Source of the DNA: Intoshia linei
Lineage: Eukaryota > Orthonectida > Rhopaluridae
DNA: 63,296 nt
Assembly (NCBI GenBank): GCA_001642005.1
Contig: LWCA01000067.1
Span: forward strand, 1 to 63,296
Direction: 5' to 3'
The position numbers and the translations under genes were made by a program. Position 1 is the stretch's first letter. Each line of letters starts with the position of its first letter. Below, piece after piece: positions 12,601 to 25,400 of this stretch. The notes under the pieces were generated by a model that saw only the letters and a list, made by a program, of their open reading frames with translations, ran no database searches and had not been told where the DNA came from.

Positions 12601-15600
12601 GACATTACAACAGACATTGTCACTATGGCTTGTTGTTTAATCATGGAATTGCTATCACTAAACGTATTTAAAAACCGAGGAAAAGAGAGTAAAACATATG
12701 GTTCAAAAACTCGTCCAAAAGTGTTTGTACAATGCTGAGTAATCAGTAAAGCAGCATGTTTCTGTTTAATCGACCCTGACATGATTTTCGGTAATTTAAT
12801 AGCAAACCCAAATTCATCAAAAACCTTAATACCCAATGTACTAGCAATTCTAGAAAAAGCGATGGCCATACCAACTCTATGATTCGGAGATTCCAGGTTG
12901 ATGGTTTTATTGAAAATCTTTTTAACATTTCCCATACCAATACTCCGAGATCTCGAAACAATAAGAGACATACTATCGGCAATAGTTTTCTGGAATTGAC
13001 AGGAATGGGTATCTAATGCAGAATAAAGTCTATCAAACGAAATTAATAATCTTTCATCAGAAGGGTCTAAATACTTGGCACATGAACCGAAAATGACAGA
13101 CAACAGTTGCTGACTTATAATATTCAAAGAACCTTTCAATTTTGACCATTTTTCGTCCAAAATTTTAACAATCTTATGAATGCTTTGCTCCGTACAAACT
13201 TGTAAATTCAACAAATTTAAACAAGAACTCAAAATATCGTTCAACAAGACTTCATCTCCTCGATTCTGATGTGAATAAAAATCTATACTATAATCAATAA
13301 TGAAATTGAAATATTGAAAAATTTCAGATTCCTTAACAATAGTTTTAACCACGTTTCGATAAACACTAATAATTCTACGTCTATTTTGGTAGTTGATGCG
13401 AAATTTGATTGAATCTTTAGTGTCACTATATTTTTCAACTTTATCACCTTTTTTGTCTTTTTTAATTTTAGTCAAAAAGTTTTTAAGTTTGATGAAAACA
13501 GCTTCAAAAGTAATCTCGTCACAATACTCGCGTAAATCTTCCATTAAAGTAAGAATGGAAATTCCAATAGTTTCGTTGATCCATTGAATGTCTTTATCGG
13601 AAATTATATCGTAAGGGTAAATTAAATTCTTAAACCAGTCAACATGGCAAATGTTGTCGAAAGAAAAATTTGGAAACTTTTCATGATAAAGCACATTCTC
13701 GAAAGACAAATATACAGATTTTTCGTTTATATTTGGAGGAGGTAAAGAAATGAATTTAATCAATTGATTCATAAGTTTAATATCTGAATTAAACTCGAAT
13801 GTAATCCAAAGGGCTTTAGAAATATTGGAAACATCATCATAACTATCGCACATCAAAATCCATAAAGTCAGTTTCAAAGAATTACGAACATCGAATCCAA
13901 CAAAATGTGGGTTTAATGTAAAATCATTATACATTTCTTTAACTTTATCAGAATCCTCTGAATATTTAGGAAAATTTTGACATTGAAAACAAGAAGGTAT
14001 TAAATATTCCTTGGGAGTCGCCATTAAACCATCTAAACAAGCAATTCTAAGGTTGAGAGACTTATTGAGTGCATTTGTCAATAAATGCAACAACAAATCC
14101 CTAACACTATACACGTCGACGGGAAAATCTCGAAAAGAAATTTGATTCTGTTGATTCAATTCCTTGAAATTAAATTTAAAAAAATTTTCAACAATTAATG
14201 ATAATAACCGTTTCGATTCATTAATGAAATACTTTTCATTTTTCAAAATATTTATACACATTAAAATACCTGTGAAAGTTGGATATACATAATTTGGATT
14301 TAAATTTAAATGCCGCAACAAAAAATGTAAAATTGATTCAATTGAAGAAAGAAACGTGTCATTATTCCCATGTATATTTTTATTTGTAAAAATTACGTGT
14401 TTTGAAATTAACCAACTACAAACCTTATAAAACATTGCCATTAACCCGGGTACATGAGACGAAATAAATGAACTTTGATCATTTTTATTTAAATTAAATG
14501 CAGCCTCCTTTTCAACATGAATACCAATTTTTTTTTCAAATTCCAATGTAATGTAATTCAAAATACATTTTAAATCTTTGGAATTTTCATTGTTCATGAC
14601 CCAGCTAATTTTACGAAATATTACCAAATAATCTTGATGATCCTTTTTACTAATAATTTCAAATTCATCTTTATAATTCAAACTAGATTCAAACAAAATT
14701 AAAATGCATTGATTGATGAGAAAATATCCAAAAATTCTGATAATTTCGTTATTTTTTAGCATTCTATTAATATACTCCCATGTAATGACAAATAAATTGG
14801 CCTTGACATTTACATATTCCAGAGAATCTTGTTTAAAAATGGCTGAATAATTGTACAGGATATATTTTGAAATTTTAACGGTGGACTTGATTTGATTTAT
14901 AATGTTGACACGAACTAAATTTACCAATTCAACTTTACCGTAGACGGGATCATAAACATGTTCAACTTTTTCAATAAAATTCAAAACTTTTTCTTCTAAA
15001 GAAATCAATTTCGTAATGGGTAAATTAGAATAAGAGGATAGAGTATCATTTTCATTATATTCAAAACCCTGATAAATTTCATTACAAAAATCTTTAACAT
15101 TGAAAACATGAAATCCTTCAACTCTAAAAGAAAACAGAAAAGAATATTCATGCGCATTTCGCCAAGAAAAAGTTAAAAAATTGTGAAATACGGAAGAAAG
15201 ACACAGCGTAAATTTTGGGTCAATTTCCCCATCGTTATCCAATTTATCAAACATTTTCAAAGAAATTACATGTAAAGCCTCAGGTACGTAATCATAAAAC
15301 TTGCACCCAATTTCGCGCAACAAATTAATTTTTAAATTAAACTTTTCATCCGGATACCTCAAAACGTTCAACATGCATTGGACCACAAAATTTAAATTTT
15401 CCAATCTATTATTTGACACTGGCAATAAATTAAACACATTTGATATATGCAATTGAACACGATTGGTCAAATCAGCATTACTCTGCTGAATGGTATTTAA
15501 AAGTAAATTTTGAAAATTAACCACACTTTTAATAGACAAATATATTTCGCAAATTTTTGCATCAATCCAATTTTGAATGTTCAACATTTTAACCAAAATA

Positions 15601-17144
15601 CCGGCTACAACAGACAAATTTGGTTCAGTAAAAATGTGTTGACAATTAACTACTAAATGATGAATCAAAATCAAAATACAATCCGAGAGAATAGGATCAA
15701 CTGAAAATTTAAATTTTGAAAACTTTTCAAGGTTTTTCAAAATTTCTAAAGTGGACACGTCTTTAGATTTTATAGAAATACCCATACATAAAATGACATT
15801 AACCGAGACATTAAAATTGATGCAATTATTAACTATTTGACTATTAAAAGATTCGATTTGTTGCATTGCAAAGGTTTCCAATTCAATGAAACGTATTTTA
15901 GCAATTTGAGAAATTTTAAACAAAAATTTATGAATATAGATTAATTTTTCTGGATTTTTTTTAAAATTGTTTAACGAAAGAATAAAATGTAAATTTTCAG
16001 TAGAAAAATAACCTAAAATTTCCGTCCATTTTTCATCCAATAATGAAACTAAAATGGGCTTCCAAACATCTTTATTTAATTCTCCGAGAGCAAATTCAAT
16101 TAAATCCTGTAATACCAATAGTGCTTGCAATGTGGTTTCTTGATTACATTTCAAAATATACGGCAAAATACTCAAATTTACAGCCATCAGTTTACGTTGT
16201 GCAATTGATAAACTTCGATTTTTAATTAAACCGAAAAGTATATCGTAAAAATCTTTAAAAATTAAACCCGTTTTGATAATATTTGGAGATTTAATCAAAA
16301 AATTTAATCCATACTGAGTAGTAACATTTTCAAAAATAATTTCACCTAAAAACTCTAACAATTCAACATTGTCAACCGAAAAATCTGTACAAGAAAATAA
16401 ATACAAAAAAGATTCAAAGTATTTACTTGGTTCACGACGTATCAATCGTTTGAATGGAATAAACAAATTTTTTGAAACGTGTTCACGTTTATCAATGTTT
16501 AAAATTTTTCTAAATAATTTTGCATTCTTTTTTAGAGACTTTGCATTTTCTAAAATTTTTTCATAAATATTTGAAAATTTGAAATCAATTTCATTTAACT
16601 TTGAGTTTTCAATCATTAAATTTAATTCACAAAATATTACTGCAAAATAGACATTATCCGACAAGTATAATTTCATACAATTTATCAATTTTGATTCCAG
16701 GGTTAAGTGGACAGGTTGAGCAAATTCGGTTTGGGTTACTTTTTTTAAATCTTTAATAAAATTTTTCAAAACCGTTAATGAGTATGTGTATCGTAACATT
16801 AAACTCAGTGTGGCACTTTTTAAAAAAAATGGTACAATATGTTCAAAGTTTTCATGTTTTATCATCAAGTTTATAGATAAATGTAACGTATTTGTAGCAA
16901 ATTTTGCAATTTTAGATTCGTTGTTTTTTGTAATTTTTGAATAAGAGATTTGAGATAAACATATTTCTTTTAAAATTTTTAATGAAATGTCAAAGTCTTG
17001 GATCAAGAGCAATATACATTTCATTGACAGTTTGTTTGGGTAGTTTACAAAATATGGTAAAATCCAATCACTTTTAGAATTTTTATATACATCTAGGTTG
17101 TTTGAATTTTTACTTTTTTTTAGTTTAAGTTCCAATTTCGACAT
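6674..17144 (-). CDS. GCN1: GCN1, HEAT-repeat activator of the eIF2-alpha kinase GCN2
   Basis: GCN1 is a very large HEAT-repeat protein that binds translating, collided ribosomes and activates GCN2. Exons (minus strand): 17144-9559, 8513-7994, 7421-7218, 6808-6674; phases agree and give about 2814 residues, close to the usual 2600-2700. The start is ATG at 17144 (MSKLELKL); a GTG two codons upstream is not needed. Diagnostic is the conserved core at about residues 1510-1690, with GVSTLLPHLKDKL, a NWK...GSMKNCQP stretch, and FTHTLDIASVFFMLPIIKRE leading to the MAAQ motif. The rest is divergent HEAT-like helices. The layout is odd: one exon of 7.6 kb carries 90% of the protein and three small exons finish it. 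The last two exons are poorly conserved, so the C-terminus is less certain. Donors include GAG|GTTTTT. Confidence 0.85.
6809..7217. other. GCN1 intron 3 with R1-like fragment
   Basis: This 409-bp intron lies between the last two GCN1 exons. The part at about 6880-7030 resembles, in reverse orientation, the variant R1 copy at about 51585-51830, and also the stretch near 37230-37470. No exon was seen in it. Confidence 0.55.
8514..9558. other. GCN1 intron 1 with two repeat remnants
   Basis: This 1045-bp intron follows the giant exon. About 8848-9000 is a half copy of the TTAA-flanked element described at 46235-46931, starting CTAGCTTGGCTG. About 9080-9470 is a degenerate R1 copy. The preceding intron (7422-7993, 572 bp) shows nothing recognisable. 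Confidence 0.6.
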
Positions 17145-17406
17145 AACCACGTTTAAAGTGTAGTTTATTTTTTTATGTCAATGTTACTAATGATTATTTA
17201 AGTTGATTAAAATTCAACTGGTTTGACTCAATGTACAGCAGTGCTTCTCAAACTTTTTTGACCATTCACCCCCAATAAAACAGTTACAATGTATTATGAG
17301 TAGGGCAAGCATAAGTCAGAAAAGTTAAAATTTTATACGTTAAATAGTTTAACATTTCCAGCATGATGGCACTAATATTGTCAATATTAATTGGCTAATT
17401 AATCTT
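17145..17406. other. GCN1 upstream region with hAT-like fragment
   Basis: Short stretch upstream of the GCN1 start codon, expected to hold its promoter. From about 17238 it contains a hAT-end-like sequence (CAGTGCTTCTCAAAC, then CACCCCC). A similar sequence is at about 51895. The partner end was not found. Confidence 0.4.
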
Positions 17407-17903
17407 TTATAAAGTTAATACGGTTGGAAAAGTCAGTGGGCCTACACAAGAATGATTTCGAGATTTTGCCACATTACATGATTTACACTTTTTTATGTAT
17501 TCCTTAATGTAACTATACATGTATGGCCAAAATAATGTCTTTCTTATTTCCCGAAAACACTTAATGATGCCAGGGTGAGAATAGCAAAGAAATTATGGTA
17601 ATGTTTTAATACTTGTATTCTATCAGCACTAGAGAATATGTATAATTTAGATTTTTTTTGCATAAGATAAAGACTACCATTTTCTATCCGCAATAAATTT
17701 CTTAATTTGTAGTATTTACTAGTTTGAGGAATATCATTATCGCCTTTGTTTATTATGTGTTGGATATCATCATCATGAGATTCATTTAATGGATTTGAGA
17801 AATCGTGAAAGGAAATTTGGTTAATTTTTGAATCTCTCGACAAAACATCGGCCATAAAATTTAATCGACCTGGCCTATAAATAATGCTATAATAAAAATT
17901 CAT
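17407..17903 (-). pseudogene. Ty3/Gypsy retrotransposon pol fragment
   Basis: This is a relic of a Gypsy-type pol gene covering the end of RNase H and the integrase zinc-binding domain. The first frame (17903 downward) has YRPGRLNFMADVLSR, the classic RNase H tail of Gypsy elements. It continues for about 100 residues. Near 17575 the reading shifts frame and continues as HPGIIKCFREIRKTLFW, followed by C-x2-C (CKSC), which is the HHCC integrase finger. A stop ends it at 17407. The reverse transcriptase upstream and the integrase core downstream are missing, and no LTRs were seen. It is dead. Confidence 0.85.
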
Positions 17904-18706
17904 CCAATTTAGACATCATGTGAAATTGTTTTTATTATTTATCAATAATAAGATAATTTTTGTTCAAATTTTCTTTTATTGTTTGCATAGATATAATTAT
18001 ACAATGTAACACGTACAATTTTGAAACTTAAACACAGTTAATAATTAAAATGCACTCCAAAAATAATATTTGTTAATTATTCAAATTGAATTTTGACACT
18101 TTAATTATTAAAGTTTAATATTTAAAAAAAGCAATCAAATTTACAAGCCAAAATAGAATTTCATCAATTCAAATTGTTTGATGTGTATTCACGAAATTTG
18201 TGCAGCCCGCATATCAATAAGTTTGCCCACCACTGATCTAAGATAATTATATATTGATAGTTATAGTGATGTGGAGATATCACTACAAAAAGTTTGGTAA
18301 AATTGAATTTTTCAAAAAAATATTGATAAAAAGGCATTTTTTCCTTAAGGGTTGGTAATATTTTGGTTTTTTCACATATTTAACTAAATTGAATAAAATA
18401 TGTTAAAAATTTATCATTCGCTATTCACCCTCTTTTAAAATTTTCAAATCATCTAAAATTTTAATATTCACCATATGAAATAATATATTCGATACTGATC
18501 ATTGGCGATGACCCGTATCGGTTGAACAAGAAAGCACGAGCATGGGAAATTTTACGGCCGTTACAAATTTTAACGTTTTGGTTGAAATAATAATTTTTTT
18601 TATATTAGTTTCATGTTAATTTTAACAATTTACAGTAGTTTTTCCTTTACCAAAATAAAGATTAAAATTGTAATTCATGATAAAAAAAATAAACGATGAG
18701 TTGAAA

Positions 18707-18871
18707 CGGGTTCTCACACTTTTTTCACGGCGAGTCTGTAATTAATTAATTATAAATTTTATCGCAAATCATTGAATCGAAATTACTAGGTAACATTAAA
18801 TAAATTGATAAATTAGTAAAAATTTTTCACAGACCCAGTACTAATCCGCGGACGGCACTTTGGAAACGCTG
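18707..18871. mobile_element. hAT-like MITE, 165 bp
   Basis: It is flanked by a perfect 8-bp target duplication AGTTGAAA on both sides. The ends are CGGGTTCTCACAC and TTTGGAAACGCTG, an imperfect inverted pair. The inner motif AATCCGCGGACGG resembles the 3854-4038 and 19172-19282 elements, in reverse orientation to the first. Confidence 0.75.
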
Positions 18872-19171
18872 AGTTGAAATACAATCATGATTTAAAATGA
18901 GTGAAACTAGTTAAAATTGTAGAATTTCTAGCAACTTAAAAAAATAAAAATTAATTATGAAAAAAGTTAATTGAAAATGAATATTTGAATTATATGGGCC
19001 GTTAAATTACTGACAAACATATTCGGACACGGGCATGCATACATGTCTATTTTTGACAGGGAATTGGAAGGATCGGGTCATACCCCAGTTTATCAACGAT
19101 ATAAATAACTAAACGATTTTTACTAGAAATCATAGAAATATAAATCAAACAATTACAGCAGGATATTATAC

Positions 19172-19282
19172 CAGCGTTTCCCAAATGCTGTTCCGAAAAA
19201 TCAATTTATTACGTTTTTTATAAATTTTTGTTAATTTTATAATTTAAATCGGTCCGCCGTGAAAAAAGTGTGGGAACCCTTG
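19172..19282. mobile_element. hAT-like MITE, 111 bp
   Basis: A short member of the same family: left end CAGCGTTTCCCAAATG, right end AAAGTGTGGGAACCCTTG. The inner part keeps GGTCCGCCGTGAAAAAAG. The flanking duplication is poor (TATTATAC/AATTATTC), so the insertion is older or the ends are slightly misplaced. Confidence 0.6.
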
Positions 19283-19429
19283 AATTATTCTATAAACGTT
19301 TGATGAAAAAAAAGTTTAGATGTAATTTTAATTGATAATAAAGAATAAATTCAAAATATACAGTGCATAAAAAAAATGAAATATTCACAATGTTTATAAA
19401 TTAATTTTTTGTGTAATTTGATTACATTT

Positions 19430-22400
19430 TCAATACCGAGAAAATCTACCGCGACTTCGACCTCGGCCACGACTACCCCTATTAAAGCCTCTTCCGTTGC
19501 CTCTACTTGCACCTTGACCATTTGCTAAATTGCCGCGTTTAAAATTTGCTCTTCCACGATTCGAACCTAAAATAATAAAATTAAAGCAAAAAAAATATAT
19601 TATAAACCGCAATCACAATGTTTAGGTTTACATACATGTATTTCACATAACTGAGCTGAATTATAAAACTAGTGTTCCATTAATGATTAATGAAATGTTG
19701 GACAATAAACTGTAATAAAAGATTTTTACCTCTACTAGAAAACCCTCTTCCGTTTCTAAATCTGTTAAAGTTTTGGTGAGATTCAAATCGTTTTGTAGGG
19801 TTAGCATTTGGTAAATTTATTAACATAAAGTGGGGCAATTGTGATTGATTACAATGTATGCATATTATTTCCGTAGAAGTAGCCTATAAATGAATTAAAA
19901 TTTTAAAGTTTTTACGGATCATGAAAACCGATACAAAATTAGATATTTTATAACAATATACAATTATGTAATTGGTAATCAAAATTATGGGATTCCTCAC
20001 CCAACTTCAATATGATATTAACATTAATAAATACAAGATTGAATGGCGCAAGAAAAAATTACAGATACTTTAAACTTGATCATTTTGCTTGTATTACATA
20101 CACGACAAATATTGGTTAACGACATTATGGAAACTCCTTTTTTAAAATGTATATAATATGGACAGCTAAATTAAATCATTAATACAAGTATTACTTAAAT
20201 CAACTTGATTACTTGTTGCAATTAATAGCTTTATCATCGCTGGACAAAGTAAGCCGGCCATTTTGACAAAATTGGCACATTGTAATTTGACGATTTGGCA
20301 AAGAAAATGGACACGTTTCAACCTTACAATGCGCACAATCCATATTGTATTTAGTTTCATCATTTGTGGGATTAATAAAACAATTTGGGCAAATTAATTT
20401 AGTAGAATGTTTATTATTTAAGTCAGTCCAAACAACCAAATCTAAAATAATTGACATGATCCACGAAAAAAATAAAATTACCAAATTTATCAACTGGACA
20501 CTGCCTATTAAAAATTTTTAATTTTCCATGTTTAAATAAATTGTATGATTTTTTGCATTCCTTACAATATAAAACAAGACCACTTTTTTCAATTAAAACC
20601 ATGTAACGGTTACAATATCCACACCTAGAAAACGGTCTACCATTATCTATAGCGGTAATTCCCACAATTTTTTTAAAATCATCCTGATAATTTGAAAAAG
20701 AATCTGAAAAATAAATATACTTATCTCTGTAATTTTTAACAAAATGTTGTAAAACGTTTAGAAAAGGAGCTTGGCCTTTTGAAATAAAATCCAATTCCCT
20801 TTCCATAGTAGAACGCATGTGTGCACTAGCTAAATCAATATCTATATTGTCCATTACGGCAATTAAAATAATTCCAAAGTCAGAAGGAATCATTTTTTTG
20901 TTTTTATCAATTGAGACATATTTTCGTTCAATCACAGTTTTAATGTGAGTGGCCATACTGGCATCTGTTCCAATACGCAATTTGTCCATTGTATCAATTA
21001 AATCACTTTCAGATAAATATGATGGAGTAGACGTCAATTTTTCTTCCAGAAAAACTCCAACATTTGTTACAGTATCACCTTTGTTCAGGTTTATACCCTC
21101 AAGCATAAATTGTTCATTTCTTACTGAATTTTTTATGTTTTTACCAGCCAATTCAAACCACCCCATGCTAAGTGGACTATTGCAGGAATAGTTGAAAATT
21201 TCTGTTTTAATTTGGACTGTTAGTGAGATTTTCTCGTAAACGTAAGGCTGACAAACTGTTTTCAAAAAGTGGTTACCAATAAATTCAAAAATTATTTGTT
21301 CTCCTCTACCTAAACTATTGCTATTTGGCATACTCACTGGAATTATAGGCGGATGGTCGCCTAAATATATAATTAGATTAGCTTATAATATCAAAATTAC
21401 CCTTATTCACACCGAAGGTATTATTATAAATGCCAGATTGAATTACATAATCACATGAATTTGCAAAGTTTGGGTACCCTCTCAAATTATCAACCATGGA
21501 AGAATAACTAAAATCACTAGGGTATTTTGTCGATTCCGTACGGGGGTAAGAAATGTATCCAGATAGATACAAATGTTCAGCAAGTTTCATTGTTTCAAAG
21601 GAAGAAATTCCAAAATTACGAGAAACTGTACTAATCAAAGAAACTGTGTTTAAAGGTATAGGAGGTTTAACTTGTTGGTTGGATCGATTGATTGAAAGAA
21701 CTGTACACAAAGGTTCATCCTGGATATAATTTTTTATAGCATCACATAGTTTTTTATCAAACAGACGAGCTCGTCTCCATTTCATTGTCAATATTTGAGG
21801 ACGATTGATATTCACCTAAAATATTGTGTATGTAAAGTAATACATAATTCATAAAACATTACTCATAGGCTACCAGTGGAGTAGTGTCAGGAACGTGGAG
21901 AGGAGGCTAGGTCCATATGACGGGCCTACCATTCTAAATCGATAAGAGATGTTATAATAAAAAAATTTTACTCCAACGGCAACACTTAAAAAATGCTGCT
22001 AGATTAAATAATGGATAGAGATAGAAACAAACCTAGTGTACTCGAGACTTCTCTTCGGGAAGCCTCGATGAAATTTTTACATAATAAGCAGTTAAAAATG
22101 TTTTTGTGTAGCATAACTTTTTTGATTAAAATTTAAACTGTCACGTCTAGACCAGAGGAAAAGTGGCTAGGCATATATGGCATTACTCCTCATTAAAGAC
22201 AAATTTATTACGTCGGTATTTTTAATTTTCGAGGGGATTCGAGTATAGTAGGTTCGAGTTTGGATAGCGGGACCCAAAAAATTAGTTTAATTTGTATAAA
22301 AGGGACATTCATTTTCATTCTCCCCAAGTCAAGTATTGGTACACCACGGCCCTCAATGGTACCGTATAAACCCATTTTAGGAACATTTTTTTTAAAAGTG

Positions 22401-25400
22401 CTCCAAAACTAATTGTAATGATAAAATTCTGATATCTATTAAATTAATTGAACAATGATAGTATTTAATCAGATTAAGAAAGTTGATGAAATACATCAAA
22501 AAAAAGAATGCATTTATTTAAAACATAGATTTTTATACTATTGAAAAATGTATAAATCAAATTGAAAATTTGAGAAAGGCAGGAATATTGAGACAAGACA
22601 ATGAAATCTTACTATATACATAATATCTTATAAAAACTTGTGATGAAAAATTATTTAATCTCTATATATATTAAAATAATCGGTTATCCTAATGTTTTAT
22701 TTTCAAAAACTGTTTTTTTTCTAAAATGGAATTTTAAATACAGTTTCGTAAAAAAAATCTTGAATTATTTAAAATTTATCAGAAAAAAAGAATTATTTCC
22801 GATTGTTGACTGTATTGCTTCATGAAAATTAACATTCATCACTCACAAGTGGTACAATTTCCATTTTCTATTCGATATATTGTTTCTTAACTCGTTGCAT
22901 GCATTACATAGTTTTCGACCAGATATTATTTTATCATAAGGGCTTTTAATGCAAATATTTCTATGTGTCATTATTTAATTTTTATATAAAAAATTTTTAA
23001 TAGGAAATAGTACAAAATACTATGAAATTCACACGATATTTAAAAATTGCCCAAAAAGCGAGGGTTTCAGCTGCCAAGGTTTGCCCTATTCGAAGTCGGA
23101 CTGTATATTAAAACTCAATATTTATCAAGTTTACTTCTTCTAATATAGATTTTCTAAATTTTTAAATGAAATCGGAATACCCAAAAACAAGATATAACAA
23201 CTACCTGTAAAGTCAAGGTATAAAATTTTTCAGATTGAAAAGATTGGATTTTATTATATCTATCGACGCAAAGTCTGAGGGTCGGAGTTTGACAAGGTCC
23301 ATAAGTAACTAAATTGGCTTGCATTCCATCAAAAGTGTCTCTGAAATATGAAGTAATATATCTCGAAAATGAACACCCAATTCGTAAATCGAGTTCTCTT
23401 CTAACATCGACGCATTCTGCTTCAAATTTATTTGGTTCAACAAGGTTTTCCATTGCTTTCCAAATTTCTTTATTACTAATCGAACTGAATCGTGCTCTAT
23501 ATACATTCTAAACATTGACAATTATTGAAAATTTTATAATATACATAGTTTCTCAACTGGTGGTTCGCGGCCGTTAGGGAGTCGCAAATTTTTATAAATT
23601 ATTTGATTGCTTAGTTTTATTTTTTGTGAGGTATTCAATTGAATGAAATTACCAAAGAATTCTTATTTTGTAGTGAATTCCTTACAAATACAAAAACAAT
23701 GGATATTTATAAAAAAATTGATGATTTTTTTATTAAATGAAATTTAAAATGTAACAATATATCCGGCGTTTGTACTAATGGTGTACCAGCTATGCTTAAT
23801 TCAAAATCTCCATTTCATATAAAAATAAAAGAAAAAATTCCTAGTATTAAAGGGGCAAATTCCTCATTAATTTAAAATTTAAAGTAATTTTATATTTTTA
23901 ATCATTGTATATAATTTTTTAAGATTCGAAAGATTTCAAAATTATTAATATGCCCATAACTTTTGACTGAATGAAGATATTTCAAAATATTGTATATCAT
24001 TCGACAAGAAAATACTACACCCGTATTCTTAGCAGTACAGTTTTCCATCTTTCATTCTTAATTGATCACCATTTAATTAATTAAATTCATATTCAAATTT
24101 TTTTTGATAAACAAGTATTTACTCAATAATAAAAAACAATTTATTTAACAATTTTATGTTTCAAAATGTTTTCCTTTTGCTTTGTAGAGTTTTAATCTCT
24201 TTTTGAAACTTAATCCAAGCTTTTGGCAAATATCATTGCTTGTTTCATACCAATACTTTTCTATTAAAGTTTTTAGTACTTGTAAATTATTTGGCTGGGC
24301 ACAAGCTATTTTTGACTTAATAATGTACCAAAGATTTTCAATTGGGTTCATATCCAGTGATTGCGAAGGCCATGACAATAATTCAATGCCATGGTGCTGA
24401 AAGAATTGTTTTGCCAGTTTTAATGTGTGTTTGGGATTGTTGTCTTGCTGAAAAATGTATGTGTCCAGGCCCATTTTTTCTACTGATGCAAATAAGATGC
24501 GAGAGAGAATGTCACAGTAATCAATTGCATTCATCCTTTTATCAATAAAATGGATTTTCCCAATCCCTGTATATGAAAAACAACCCCAAACCATCAATGA
24601 ACCACCTCCAAACTTTTTTGTAAAATTCATATTTTTTTCAAACAAACTTTCATTAGGTTTTTTCCATATTTGAACATTTCCATCAGCATGTATTGAGTTA
24701 AATTTGCATTCATCACTCAAAATAATGGTTTTAATAGTAGATTCTGCCATAAAAACCCATTTCTTGCTTTTAATGAATCTACTATTGATATGTCTAGGTT
24801 CCAATTTTGGACTTGATATGGATTTATATGCATGAATGCCTAAACTATTTCTATATATTCTAACTGAATTATAAGAAACATTGGTATTTAATTTTTCTTC
24901 CACTTTTTTCGACATCTTTCGTGAAGAAATTCTACTATTATTTAAAGTTTCCGTTTCAATATAGTGTAATAATGTCGAATTAGCTTTTATGGGTCTTCCA
25001 GATCTTTTTAAAAGTTCAGTAGCACCAGTTTCTTTAAATTTTTTGACTATATTGCTAACAGTTTTTTGGGATACACCTATTTTTTTAACAATTTCCCAAC
25101 CTGAATAACCCTCTTTGTGGTAACTAATTATCATACCTCGTTTGAAATCACTTGTACTTTTGACCATGCCGGATGAACGGAATTATATTTGAATCAAAAA
25201 TTTAGTAAGTTAGTAAGTTTTTATGTCCAAATTTAAACTTTTTAAAAATAAGTAAATATTTGTTTATCATAAAATATTTCTGGGAATTTAATTAATTAAA
25301 TAGTGATTCATTAAGAATGAAAAAAGGAAAAATATACTGATAAGAATACGGGTGTATTATTTTCTTGTCGAATGATATACAATATTTTAAAATATCTTTA

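Larger units (their letters stand above)
17904..19429. other. intergenic repeats between GCN1 and TOP3B
   Basis: No gene is visible here. Repeats include a GGGTTGGTAA-type unit at about 18296-18400, also seen near 32812-32985 and at the ends of the 54133-54592 element. Two small hAT-like elements are listed separately. The rest is AT-rich sequence. Confidence 0.6.

Noticed and set aside
10948-16566. Short open frames antisense or out of frame within the GCN1 exon
   Set aside because: They lack family motifs and overlap a conserved long reading frame; they are chance frames.
17145-17150. GCN1 start two codons upstream
   Set aside because: The codon there is GTG; the ATG at 17144 is the normal start.
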